Below, one piece after another: positions 1 to 6,140 of a stretch of 7,091 nt of DNA. The notes under the pieces were generated by a model that searched no databases, was not told the origin of the DNA, and saw only the letters and a program-made list of their open reading frames with translations. Within the stretch, counting starts at the first letter, position 1. Every line of letters begins with the position of its first letter. Origin of the DNA: Parvularculaceae bacterium UBA4496 (GTDB lineage Bacteria; Pseudomonadota; Alphaproteobacteria; Caulobacterales; Parvularculaceae); assembly GCA_002388885.1 (NCBI GenBank), contig DGNI01000151.1, positions 7,976 to 15,066 of the forward strand, read 5' to 3'. The translations under genes were made by a program, and so were the position numbers.

Positions 1-712
1 GACCGCCGTCGCGCTCGACTTTTTCATTGTCGTCGTCGGTATTCTTATCGCGTTCCGCATCACCGAATTGAGCGAAGCCCGACAGGAAACGAAGGAGGAG
101 CGTGTTGCACTTGAGCGCCTTCAACTGGAGTCACAAGAAGCAGTTCGTTATTTCCAGGGTATGGTGGCGGAGCACGCCGAACTTAACGCAAAACGCACCG
201 AAGCGATTGCGGCGCTGACGGCCGGCTCGCTTGAGGGGTTTGATCGGGACCGCGTCGAAGATGGCGTTTTTACTTTAGGGCGCTATCCCGCCATCGCCCC
301 AAACCGGTCAACTTATGACGAGCTTAACGCCTCAGGAATGGTAACGCGGATATCGAACCAGACCGTTCGCGACGCAGTGGCGTCTTATATTTCAGAGCTT
401 CAATTCATCGAAAGTCAATTGACGTTTTTCCGTACGGGATCGGAAAGGGATGAGGAAGTCTCCGGCGCCGCATTTGGCTATGTTTACGCCCCGGGAAGCG
501 ACTTTCCGGTGAAGCGGCAAATGGATTTCACGGCGCTCGCTGCGAATGAGGCCTATGCGCATGCCGCCACCGGCATGTTGCGCGAACAGTTCATCTTTCA
601 ACGCTATCGCCGCGGCGTGCTTGATGAAGCGCAAGAGATGTGCCGCGTGCTGTCCGAAGCGCTGGGCAAGAAATGCGCGCCGCTGGCCGAAACAGAAACG
701 GACGATAATTAA
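1..712 (+). CDS. Array copy 0: single-pass membrane protein of the tandem family, 5'-truncated
   Basis: The reading frame is open from base 2, and base 1 is probably the last base of the Trp-15 codon. By alignment with the other copies the true start lies about 44 bases upstream of the window. A TTG at 68 in the same frame is not the start, because the family's hydrophobic segment (T-A-V-A-L-D-F-F-I-V-V-V-G...) is encoded before it. With 15 missing residues the protein would be about 251 aa, as in its neighbours. It carries the family core S-T-Y-D-E-L-N-A-S-G (bases 308-337) followed by a V-R-D-A-V-x-S-Y helix. It is odd in that the end of the membrane segment reads I-L-I-A-F-R-I-T-E-L-S-E rather than the otherwise fixed I-Q-V-x-N-W-N. 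Two Cys lie near the C-terminus. Its TAA shares one base with the next ATG. The function is not known; the C-terminal region is inferred to be periplasmic. Confidence 0.85.
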   Translation, partial: TAVALDFFIVVVGILIAFRITELSEARQETKEERVALERLQLESQEAVRYFQGMVAEHAELNAKRTEAIAALTAGSLEGFDRDRVEDGVFTLGRYPAIAPNRSTYDELNASGMVTRISNQTVRDAVASYISELQFIESQLTFFRTGSERDEEVSGAAFGYVYAPGSDFPVKRQMDFTALAANEAYAHAATGMLREQFIFQRYRRGVLDEAQEMCRVLSEALGKKCAPLAETETDDN

Positions 713-1458
713 TGCTCCTCCGCCGCGTCATCGAACATGTAAAGACACAGAACTGGACCGCCGTCGCGCTTGATTTCGTCATTGTCGTTGTCGGCGTTTT
801 CATCGGTATTCAGGTTTCGAACTGGAATGAACGCCTCGCCGAGCGGGACACTGAAGCGCGGCTTTTGACGTATCTGGCTGAGGACCTGCGCGCCGACATG
901 GCCGCGATCGAACGCGCCGGCAAATCCGCAGAGTGGCGCATGTCCGCACTCGATCATGTTTTGCGAGAAGCCGCGGGGACCGCAACGCCGGCAGTGTTGT
1001 ACACTGAAACCGGTTCCGATGCGGTGCGAGAGATTGCGCCCTTCCACATGGACCCGCCTTACGCGATCAACAAGGCCATGACTCTGACCCGACTTCTGGA
1101 TGGGAACCGCACGGCATACGAGGCGATGGTCAGCACAAACGGTATCGAAAAAATCACGAACCACTCGCTCATTCGCCAGATCCAGCAATATTACGCCAGG
1201 GTTGATCTCGTGAACAATTTCGAAACGCGGCTTATTTCGACCCGTGAAAAAGTGTTGGACGCACAGATTGCTGCTGGTTTTTCTTTTGAAGACACGACGC
1301 CGCCGGAGCGAATCATTGAACTACTCCGCAACGACCCCGCCCTGATGGCCGTCACCAAGGATTACTGGTCATTTACGGATGCGCACCGTCATCTGTTGGC
1401 TGACATGGCGAGCCGCGCTGACGCACTCCTTGCCGATATCGAAAGGGAGCGCCGCTAA
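712..1458 (+). CDS. Array copy 1: single-pass membrane protein with a variable periplasmic domain
   Basis: The protein is 248 aa and starts at the ATG within the TAATG overlap with the previous gene. The start is fixed by homology: the R-R-V-I-E-H-V-K-T version of the shared N-terminus begins here. Residues 17-36 are one hydrophobic segment and N-W-N is at 37-39. Arg4, Arg5 and Lys11 before the segment predict a cytoplasmic N-terminus and an exported C-terminus. A charged helix follows (about 40-70, L-L-T-Y-L-A-E-D-L-R). The family core appears as R-T-A-Y-E-A-M-V-S-T-N-G at 133-144 with an I-R-Q-I-Q-Q-Y-Y helix at 154-161, about 15 residues later than in copies 2, 3, 5 and 6. There are no Cys residues, unlike most copies. 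Only a weak Shine-Dalgarno lies upstream, so translation is probably coupled to copy 0. The function is not recognised. Confidence 0.9.
   Translation: MLLRRVIEHVKTQNWTAVALDFVIVVVGVFIGIQVSNWNERLAERDTEARLLTYLAEDLRADMAAIERAGKSAEWRMSALDHVLREAAGTATPAVLYTETGSDAVREIAPFHMDPPYAINKAMTLTRLLDGNRTAYEAMVSTNGIEKITNHSLIRQIQQYYARVDLVNNFETRLISTREKVLDAQIAAGFSFEDTTPPERIIELLRNDPALMAVTKDYWSFTDAHRHLLADMASRADALLADIERERR
1444..1449 (+). promoter_or_regulatory. Shine-Dalgarno for copy 2, inside the end of copy 1
   Basis: AGGGAG lies 8 bases before the ATG at 1458, within the last codons of copy 1. It supports that start and independent re-initiation at the TAATG overlap. Confidence 0.6.
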
Positions 1459-2222
1459 TGCTCCTCCGACGCATCACCGAACACGTCAAAGCCCAGAACT
1501 GGACCGCCGTCGCGCTCGACTTTCTCATCGTCGTCGTCGGCGTCTTCATCGGTATTCAGGTGAGTAATTGGAATGATGCGCGCGCGGACCATCAGCGCTC
1601 AGAAAATTATCTTTCCCGCATTCGCGCCGACCTCGAGGCCGACATGCAAGAGCTGAAGCGGCATCAGGAATTCTGGGAGCTCGTCACCATAGAGGGATAC
1701 GCCGCCATCACCTATGCGGAAACAGGCGATGCGAACGGCGCATCCGATTGGGAAATCCTGCGGTCTTTTCTCCATGCAAGCCAGGCATGGACGTTTCGCT
1801 TTATCGACACCACCTATTCGGAATTGCGCAGCGCGGGGGAGCTTGCGCTCATTCCGGGTGAAGAGCTGCGAAGCGCCCTCGCCGATTATTATGTCGCTGT
1901 CGTCGCGCGGCGCGGCGGAAGCGGGCATTACAACTTGCTGCCCGCTTATCGCGAAATGGTCCGCGGACGTACGCAATCCGATATTATGCGCTATTACTGG
2001 CGGGAATGTTTCAGGCAAGGGGCGGGCATACAGGAATTTATCGACTGCCCGCCGCCGCCCGGCATGACGGACACGACAGAGGTTCTCGAACGCATTGCGG
2101 CAGACGAAGAAATCATCGATTCCTTGCGCTATTGGGTGGATACGGTGGCGGTCGCAACAGAATTGGCGGAGTTTGACCTCGGTCGCGCCCATTCGATGAT
2201 CAATCTCATTGAGTCGCAATGA
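1458..2222 (+). CDS. Array copy 2 (subfamily A): single-pass membrane protein
   Basis: The protein is 254 aa. The start in the TAATG overlap is supported by the shared N-terminus (R-R-I-T-E-H-V-K-A version) and a Shine-Dalgarno 8 bases upstream. The hydrophobic segment is about 17-36 and N-W-N is 37-39; a Y-L-S-R-I-R-A-D-L-E helix follows near 51-60. The core D-T-T-Y-S-E-L-R-S-A-G-E-L-A-L-I is at 117-132 and L-R-S-A-L-A-D-Y-Y at 137-145. Cys184 and Cys197 (the latter in F-I-D-C-P-P) and the late S-L-R-Y-W helix (222-226) complete the plan. It is clearly paralogous to copy 5 along its whole length: the E-F-W near 71, the D-T-T-Y core and the I-D-C-P motif all match. It ends in TGA and is followed by the only sizeable gap in the array. 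The role is unknown; a periplasmic C-terminal domain is inferred. Confidence 0.9.
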   Translation: MLLRRITEHVKAQNWTAVALDFLIVVVGVFIGIQVSNWNDARADHQRSENYLSRIRADLEADMQELKRHQEFWELVTIEGYAAITYAETGDANGASDWEILRSFLHASQAWTFRFIDTTYSELRSAGELALIPGEELRSALADYYVAVVARRGGSGHYNLLPAYREMVRGRTQSDIMRYYWRECFRQGAGIQEFIDCPPPPGMTDTTEVLERIAADEEIIDSLRYWVDTVAVATELAEFDLGRAHSMINLIESQ

Positions 2223-2270
2223 TGCGCCGCCCCTGCGTAATCGCTGGACGGGCGCGTCTCCCTGTTTAAT
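2223..2270 (+). other. Intergenic spacer before the peptidase gene
   Basis: These 48 bases form the largest non-coding gap in the window, where most other junctions overlap. GCGCC at 2224-2228 can pair with GGCGC at 2251-2255 across a long loop, but there is no strong stem and no run of T after it, so I do not call a terminator. No clear Shine-Dalgarno precedes the ATG at 2271, and no convincing -35/-10 pair is visible. Confidence 0.5.
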
Positions 2271-3128
2271 ATGGCTCAAGTGATGCGTCTGTTTCCTTGC
2301 ATAGTCTTCTGCGTCTCGGTCTGCGCGAATGTCGCGGCAGCGCCGGCGCCGTCGGAGGCGATGCCGCAACATATCCTCGATGCTTGCGACGAGCGGGCGA
2401 GCCCGTTCGGTCATTATGACCGGGCGATTGCGCACGCCGCTGACGACCTGATCGCCATGGGCGTTTTTTCGGAAGAGGAGTTTCACGGCGTCAAGATCGG
2501 GTTTTGCGGGTTGCGCGCGGCGGGTGGGCCGGTCGCGACGATTTCCTGCGCGCGCGACATCATTCTGCTCGATTCCGGTTATGCGGCCCGCGATCAGGAA
2601 CTCGTGCGCAACGCGACGCTCGCTCATGAGATGAAGCACTATCTCCAGCACGGCGAACAGAAATCGAAATTCGGCGCGAACTACTGCTCAAACGATCAAT
2701 ACGTCACGGACAAGATGTGGATGGAAGAGGAAGCGGACGCGTTCAGCGATGACGTCGGCGAATTGTTTTTCACCGGTCGCGGCGTTGAAATTCGAAACGA
2801 ATGCCCGGTGGCCGTGTCAGTTTACCTGGAGGCTGAACGGCCGATTACGGCGTCTGACACGGCGCCTGAGTTCACGCATGTCGGCCCACGGTCAACGCTC
2901 GCCCTGCCGGCGTTTGCGGCCTCAAAATTTGTCAGCTTCTACGCGCAGACAACTCTAAGTGACGGGGAAAAACAGATATGGGGCGGCCCCAGCATGCCGG
3001 ACCGGCGGTTTATTGATGGTAAGGCCTATGGATTAAAGCGAACATCTCTGTCCAACGCATCCCGGTCGAGCGGGCCTTTTCAGTTGAGTCTTTCCTGCCA
3101 ATCAGAGCATGATCAGCCCGCCAACTAA
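2271..3128 (+). CDS. Secreted HExxH zinc metallopeptidase-like protein
   Basis: The protein is 285 aa and unrelated to the flanking family. Residues 1-24 look like a Sec signal peptide ending in A-A-A before P-A-P. Met5 (base 2283) is an equally plausible start and gives a tidier M-R-L-F beginning; neither has a clear Shine-Dalgarno. H-E-M-K-H at 119-123 (bases 2625-2639) inside L-A-H-E-M-K-H-Y-L-Q-H-G is a zinc-binding HExxH motif. E-E-E-A-D at 152-156 (bases 2724-2738) fits the ExxxD third-ligand motif of gluzincin peptidases, with E152 the likely ligand. Conserved family membership cannot be assigned by eye. From about 171 a second domain begins (V-E-I-R-N-E-C-P-V), apparently beta-rich and ending near W-G-G at 237-239; its shape recalls DUF1036-like beta sandwiches, but weakly. 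Its position inside the array, with spacers on both sides, suggests insertion or a functional partner that trims periplasmic proteins; both are inferences. Confidence 0.8.
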   Translation: MAQVMRLFPCIVFCVSVCANVAAAPAPSEAMPQHILDACDERASPFGHYDRAIAHAADDLIAMGVFSEEEFHGVKIGFCGLRAAGGPVATISCARDIILLDSGYAARDQELVRNATLAHEMKHYLQHGEQKSKFGANYCSNDQYVTDKMWMEEEADAFSDDVGELFFTGRGVEIRNECPVAVSVYLEAERPITASDTAPEFTHVGPRSTLALPAFAASKFVSFYAQTTLSDGEKQIWGGPSMPDRRFIDGKAYGLKRTSLSNASRSSGPFQLSLSCQSEHDQPAN

Positions 3129-3133
3129 AGGCC

Positions 3134-3138
3134 AGGGG
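3134..3138 (+). promoter_or_regulatory. Shine-Dalgarno for copy 3
   Basis: AGGGG lies 5 bases before the ATG at 3144, in the 15-base gap after the peptidase stop. It decides the start of copy 3, which cannot use stop-start overlap. Confidence 0.65.
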
Positions 3139-3143
3139 ATATC

Positions 3144-3917
3144 ATGCTGCTACGTCGCGTCATTGAACACGTCAAAGCCCAGAACTGGACCGCTGTCGCC
3201 CTCGACTTCGTGATTGTCGTGGTCGGCGTCTTCATCGGCATTCAGGTGGCCAACTGGAACGCGGCGCGGGCCGAACGCAAGCTTGGCGAGGACTACACCG
3301 TCCGCCTCATCGCCGATCTGGAAAATGATCTCGCGGGCGCGCGCACCCAGACCAGCTATTATGATGACGTCACAAAGAGCATCGAGACCACCGACCGCTT
3401 GCTCGCGAGCCCGGACCCCGACCCGCAAGCGCTGGTCATCGCCGCCTACCGGGCGAGTGAGTTCAGCAATAACCCGCCGAACCGGGCGACATGGGACCAA
3501 ATCGTCTCATCCGGGGATCTGGGCCTACTGCCAGCCGCCGCCATCGAAAGCGGACTGTCGGACTATTACAGGTTTCAGGACACCAACGAGGACACCAGTG
3601 CGCGGCTGCAGGACACGCCGTACAGACGGGCGGTTCGTTCACTCATTCCCTTGGACGTGCAGATCTCAATGCGTAAGGGGTGTAGCGATGTGTTTGACGA
3701 CAAGCAGGTCATTGTCGGCTTCGTGACCGACTGCAATCTGGACGTCGATACCTCAATGATAAACGAAACGGCGCAGGCGCTGATGGCGTCAGCCGGTATT
3801 CGCGAATCGCTTCGTTATCAATACTCCATGGTCGCGTCGGTTCAGGTCAACAATACCGGCAATGTCTTCCTGCTGGAACAGATCCTCGGCGCCCTCAATG
3901 CACAGGACACGGAATAA
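3144..3917 (+). CDS. Array copy 3 (subfamily B): single-pass membrane protein
   Basis: The protein is 257 aa, with its own Shine-Dalgarno. The N-terminus is a mixed version (R-R-V-I-E-H-V-K-A), combining the V-I of copies 1, 4 and 8 with the K-A of copies 2, 5, 6 and 7. The hydrophobic segment is about 17-36 and N-W-N is 37-39. The core reads R-A-T-W-D-Q-I-V-S-S-G-D-L-G-L-L-P at 114-130, with S-D-Y-Y at 139-142. Cys180 and Cys197 flank a D-D-K-Q-V-I-V-G-F-V stretch, and S-L-R-Y-Q-Y-S is at 222-228. It is full-length paralogous to copy 6, sharing the R-A-T-W-D-Q-I-V-S-S-G core, the G-C-S-D motif, the second Cys and the S-L-R-Y-Q-Y-S helix. The paired Cys would suit a disulfide in the periplasm. 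It ends in a TAATG overlap with copy 4. The function is unknown. Confidence 0.9.
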   Translation: MLLRRVIEHVKAQNWTAVALDFVIVVVGVFIGIQVANWNAARAERKLGEDYTVRLIADLENDLAGARTQTSYYDDVTKSIETTDRLLASPDPDPQALVIAAYRASEFSNNPPNRATWDQIVSSGDLGLLPAAAIESGLSDYYRFQDTNEDTSARLQDTPYRRAVRSLIPLDVQISMRKGCSDVFDDKQVIVGFVTDCNLDVDTSMINETAQALMASAGIRESLRYQYSMVASVQVNNTGNVFLLEQILGALNAQDTE

Positions 3918-4606
3918 TGCTCCTCCGCCGCGTCATCGAACACGTAAAGACCCAGAACTGGACCGCCGTCGCGCTCGATTTTTTAATCGTCGTCGTCGGC
4001 GTCTTCATTGGTTTGCAGGTCACCAACTGGAATGACGCGCGAGGCGACCGGGCAAGACGCGTTCAGGTAACGCAAACGCTCCTCGCCGATTTGCAAGACA
4101 GCCGAGCGGTTCAGCACAACATATTTATCGCGCCGATCAATGATGGCCTTGAAGAGTGGCGCGCCGCTTATGAGCGCGGCGCCAAACCACCGCCGCCCTA
4201 TCTCAGAATAAGCGGTTCAGGCATTGCGCCGGACACATGGACGATGTTGCAGCAGGAACAGCTAACCGAGCTGTTCGATCCCGTCACTTTGTTTGATCTC
4301 GGCTATTATTATTCCGAACTGCAGGGCTGGGGGCACAAATACATTCGATATCTGACCTTCTTCGAAAACGAGATCCTGCCAAATTTGTCCGAAGACCCTT
4401 CCGTATTTTACACCGACGACGGACAGAGACTGAAACCGAAATACGCCGCCAGCATGGACCGGCTGGCTGAAATCGCTGGGGATGGCGAGGTCTTGCGGCA
4501 ATGGGCCGGTTGTCTGATCTACCGCATAGAAACGAAACAGGCATTCAACACGCTCTGCCGACGAAACGGCTACAGTCTGGACGGCATGCCGGAAACGAAA
4601 GACTGA
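3917..4606 (+). CDS. Array copy 4: single-pass membrane protein, the shortest and most divergent complete copy
   Basis: The protein is 229 aa. The start in the TAATG overlap is supported by the shared N-terminus (R-R-V-I-E-H-V-K-T version) and an AGGA 9 bases upstream. The hydrophobic segment is about 17-36, with Leu33 replacing the usual Ile, and N-W-N is 37-39. After N-D-A-R-G-D-R, a stretch shared with copy 8, it diverges. The core is reduced to A-P-D-T-W-T-M-L-Q-Q-E-Q-L-T-E-L-F at 104-120, lacking the S-G found in most copies, followed by L-G-Y-Y-Y-S-E at 128-134. A P-P-P-P run is at 91-94. Cys199 and Cys214 sit near the C-terminus. It ends in TGA, 5 bases before copy 5. The function is not recognised. 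Confidence 0.88.
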   Translation: MLLRRVIEHVKTQNWTAVALDFLIVVVGVFIGLQVTNWNDARGDRARRVQVTQTLLADLQDSRAVQHNIFIAPINDGLEEWRAAYERGAKPPPPYLRISGSGIAPDTWTMLQQEQLTELFDPVTLFDLGYYYSELQGWGHKYIRYLTFFENEILPNLSEDPSVFYTDDGQRLKPKYAASMDRLAEIAGDGEVLRQWAGCLIYRIETKQAFNTLCRRNGYSLDGMPETKD

Positions 4607-4611
4607 AGCAC

Positions 4612-5373
4612 ATGCTGCTGCGCCGCATCACCGAACACGTAAAAGCCCAGAACTGGACAGCCGTCGCGCTCGACTTCGTCATCGTCGTCGTCGGCGTATT
4701 CATCGGCATTCAGGTCGCCAACTGGAATGCGGCGATTGCCGAAGACCGGCGGGCGCACGGCAATCTCGGGCGCATCCACAGCGATCTCGCGCTTGACGAA
4801 CATCTCTTAAAGTTGCGCCTCGAATTCTGGGCGCAAGTTTATGATTACGGCGGTAACGCTCTTGCCGTCGCCGAAGGCCGCAAGCAACGGGAAGGTGAAG
4901 CGTGGCCGCTCGTGCTCGCTTTTTATCAGGCGAGCCAGGTCTCGCACTTCAACAAGGTGGATACGACCTATGAAGAGTTGAAGGGCGCGGGCGAGTTGGC
5001 GCTGATTGACGATCTCGATCTGCGCACGAAAATCGCCCGGTATTACGCAGGCGCAGCTCAAAACCTCTTCATGTTTTCCACCCTGCCGGTCTATCGCGAA
5101 CGCATTCGCGCCATGACGCCGTTCGATGTGCAGAATTATATCTGGGACGCCTGCCACCAATCGGGCATAGAAGAGCAGCGTCTCATCGATTGCCCGTCAC
5201 CCATCGACGAGACGCGCGCCGAGGAAATTCTGGCCATCTACCTTGGCGACGAAGAACTGGTGAACGAATTGCGCTTCTGGATGGCCGAGCTTCGCATGAC
5301 GATCGGCGTCGGTGAAAGCACGCTTTCCGATGTCAGGGAAACGGCGCAACAAGTTGCAGGTGCGCTGAAATGA
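4612..5373 (+). CDS. Array copy 5 (subfamily A): single-pass membrane protein
   Basis: The protein is 253 aa. The frame is open upstream to an ATG at 4501, but that would add 37 residues read out of frame over the end of copy 4. The shared N-terminus begins exactly at 4612, so 4612 is the start. The Shine-Dalgarno is weak (GAAAG about 10 bases upstream), so coupling to copy 4 across the 5-base gap is likely. The hydrophobic segment is about 17-36, with N-W-N at 37-39, E-F-W at 71-73, the core D-T-T-Y-E-E-L-K-G-A-G-E-L-A-L-I at 117-132 and L-R-T-K-I-A-R-Y-Y at 137-145. Cys181 and Cys194 (I-D-C-P-S) and the late E-L-R-F-W (219-223) match copy 2, its closest relative here. The stop overlaps the next start as ATGA. 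The function is unknown. Confidence 0.9.
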   Translation: MLLRRITEHVKAQNWTAVALDFVIVVVGVFIGIQVANWNAAIAEDRRAHGNLGRIHSDLALDEHLLKLRLEFWAQVYDYGGNALAVAEGRKQREGEAWPLVLAFYQASQVSHFNKVDTTYEELKGAGELALIDDLDLRTKIARYYAGAAQNLFMFSTLPVYRERIRAMTPFDVQNYIWDACHQSGIEEQRLIDCPSPIDETRAEEILAIYLGDEELVNELRFWMAELRMTIGVGESTLSDVRETAQQVAGALK

Positions 5374-6140
5374 TCCTCCGCCGCATCACCGAACACGTAA
5401 AGGCCCAGAACTGGACAGCCGTCGCGCTCGACTTCGTCATTGTCGTGGTCGGCGTGTTCATCGGTATTCAGGTGGCGAACTGGAACGAGCGCCAGGCGGA
5501 AAAACGCCTGGGCGTTTATTACGCAGAGCGCTTGGGGGAAGACGTTCGCGGCGAACTCGAGAAAAATCGGACCATCACCGACTACTACGCCGCTGTGCTC
5601 GACAGCGTTCGCCGCGCAGATGTGTTGCTCGCTGCGCCGGATGCAGACCCGAAAGAGCTTGTTCTTGAGGCCTATCGGGCCACCGAGGTGACCTATATTG
5701 CGCCGGTTCGCGCTACTTGGGATCAGATCGTTTCTTCCGGCCATCTCGGACTCTTGCCCGAAGACGCCGCCGGTTCAGGCCTTTCCGCCTATTACGAATT
5801 CGATGTTGCGCTTGACGTTTATGACTACGGCCTCGAGTCAGAATACAGAAAGACCGTCCGGAAAATTATTCCCATATCAGTGCAGGCCGCCATCCGCGAC
5901 GGTTGCAGCGATATACGCGATGACGCTCAGGTGATAACCGGTTTTGTTCGCGATTGCCGGCTGGATGTGGATGATGCAACGCTTTTCGAAACCGCCGAAA
6001 TCCTGAAAAATAACCCCGCCGTTCGCGACAGCCTGCGTTATCAATATTCCGACGTTATTTCCGCCAATCTCAATCTCAGCGGTAATGTTGTGGTGTTGCA
6101 ACGCGCGCTCGAGGCTCTCACCAGTGAGGAATCCGAGTAA
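5370..6140 (+). CDS. Array copy 6 (subfamily B): single-pass membrane protein
   Basis: The protein is 256 aa. It starts in a four-base ATGA overlap with copy 5, with AGGTG 7 bases upstream. It alone reads M-I-L-R-R, where all other visible starts read M-L-L-R-R. The hydrophobic segment is about 17-36 and N-W-N is 37-39. A Y-Y-A-E-R-L-G-E-D-V helix follows near 50-59. The core R-A-T-W-D-Q-I-V-S-S-G-H-L-G-L-L-P is at 114-130, Cys179 and Cys196 are present, and S-L-R-Y-Q-Y-S is at 221-227. These positions match copy 3 almost residue for residue. Its 5' module is instead closest in silent codons to the adjacent copy 5. It ends in a TAATG overlap. The function is unknown; a disulfide-bearing periplasmic domain is inferred. 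Confidence 0.9.
   Translation: MILRRITEHVKAQNWTAVALDFVIVVVGVFIGIQVANWNERQAEKRLGVYYAERLGEDVRGELEKNRTITDYYAAVLDSVRRADVLLAAPDADPKELVLEAYRATEVTYIAPVRATWDQIVSSGHLGLLPEDAAGSGLSAYYEFDVALDVYDYGLESEYRKTVRKIIPISVQAAIRDGCSDIRDDAQVITGFVRDCRLDVDDATLFETAEILKNNPAVRDSLRYQYSDVISANLNLSGNVVVLQRALEALTSEESE
6126..6130 (+). promoter_or_regulatory. Shine-Dalgarno for copy 7, inside the end of copy 6
   Basis: GAGGA lies 9 bases before the ATG at 6140 and supports the start at the TAATG overlap. Confidence 0.6.

Noticed and set aside
68..712. TTG-initiated complete gene of 214 codons
   Set aside because: The same frame is open to the window start and encodes the family's membrane segment before 68; the gene is truncated by the edge, not started at TTG.
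2224..2260. Possible rho-independent terminator before the peptidase gene
   Set aside because: Only a 5-bp GC stem with a long loop and no T-run.
2222..2269. 15-codon ORF (M-R-R-P-C-V-I-A-G...) overlapping the copy 2 stop
   Set aside because: It superficially resembles the family start but has no hydrophobic segment; it is too short and unsupported, and a chance ORF is more likely.
1599..2651. Long antisense ORF of 350 codons
   Set aside because: It runs opposite to copy 2 and the peptidase gene, both strongly supported; GC-rich codon use makes long antisense ORFs common.
3214..3726. 170-codon forward ORF within copy 3
   Set aside because: Arg/Pro/Ser-rich shifted-frame shadow of copy 3 with no family features.
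4501..4611. 37-residue N-terminal extension of copy 5 from an upstream ATG
   Set aside because: It overlaps the end of copy 4 in another frame, resembles nothing in the family, and the conserved N-terminus starts at 4612.
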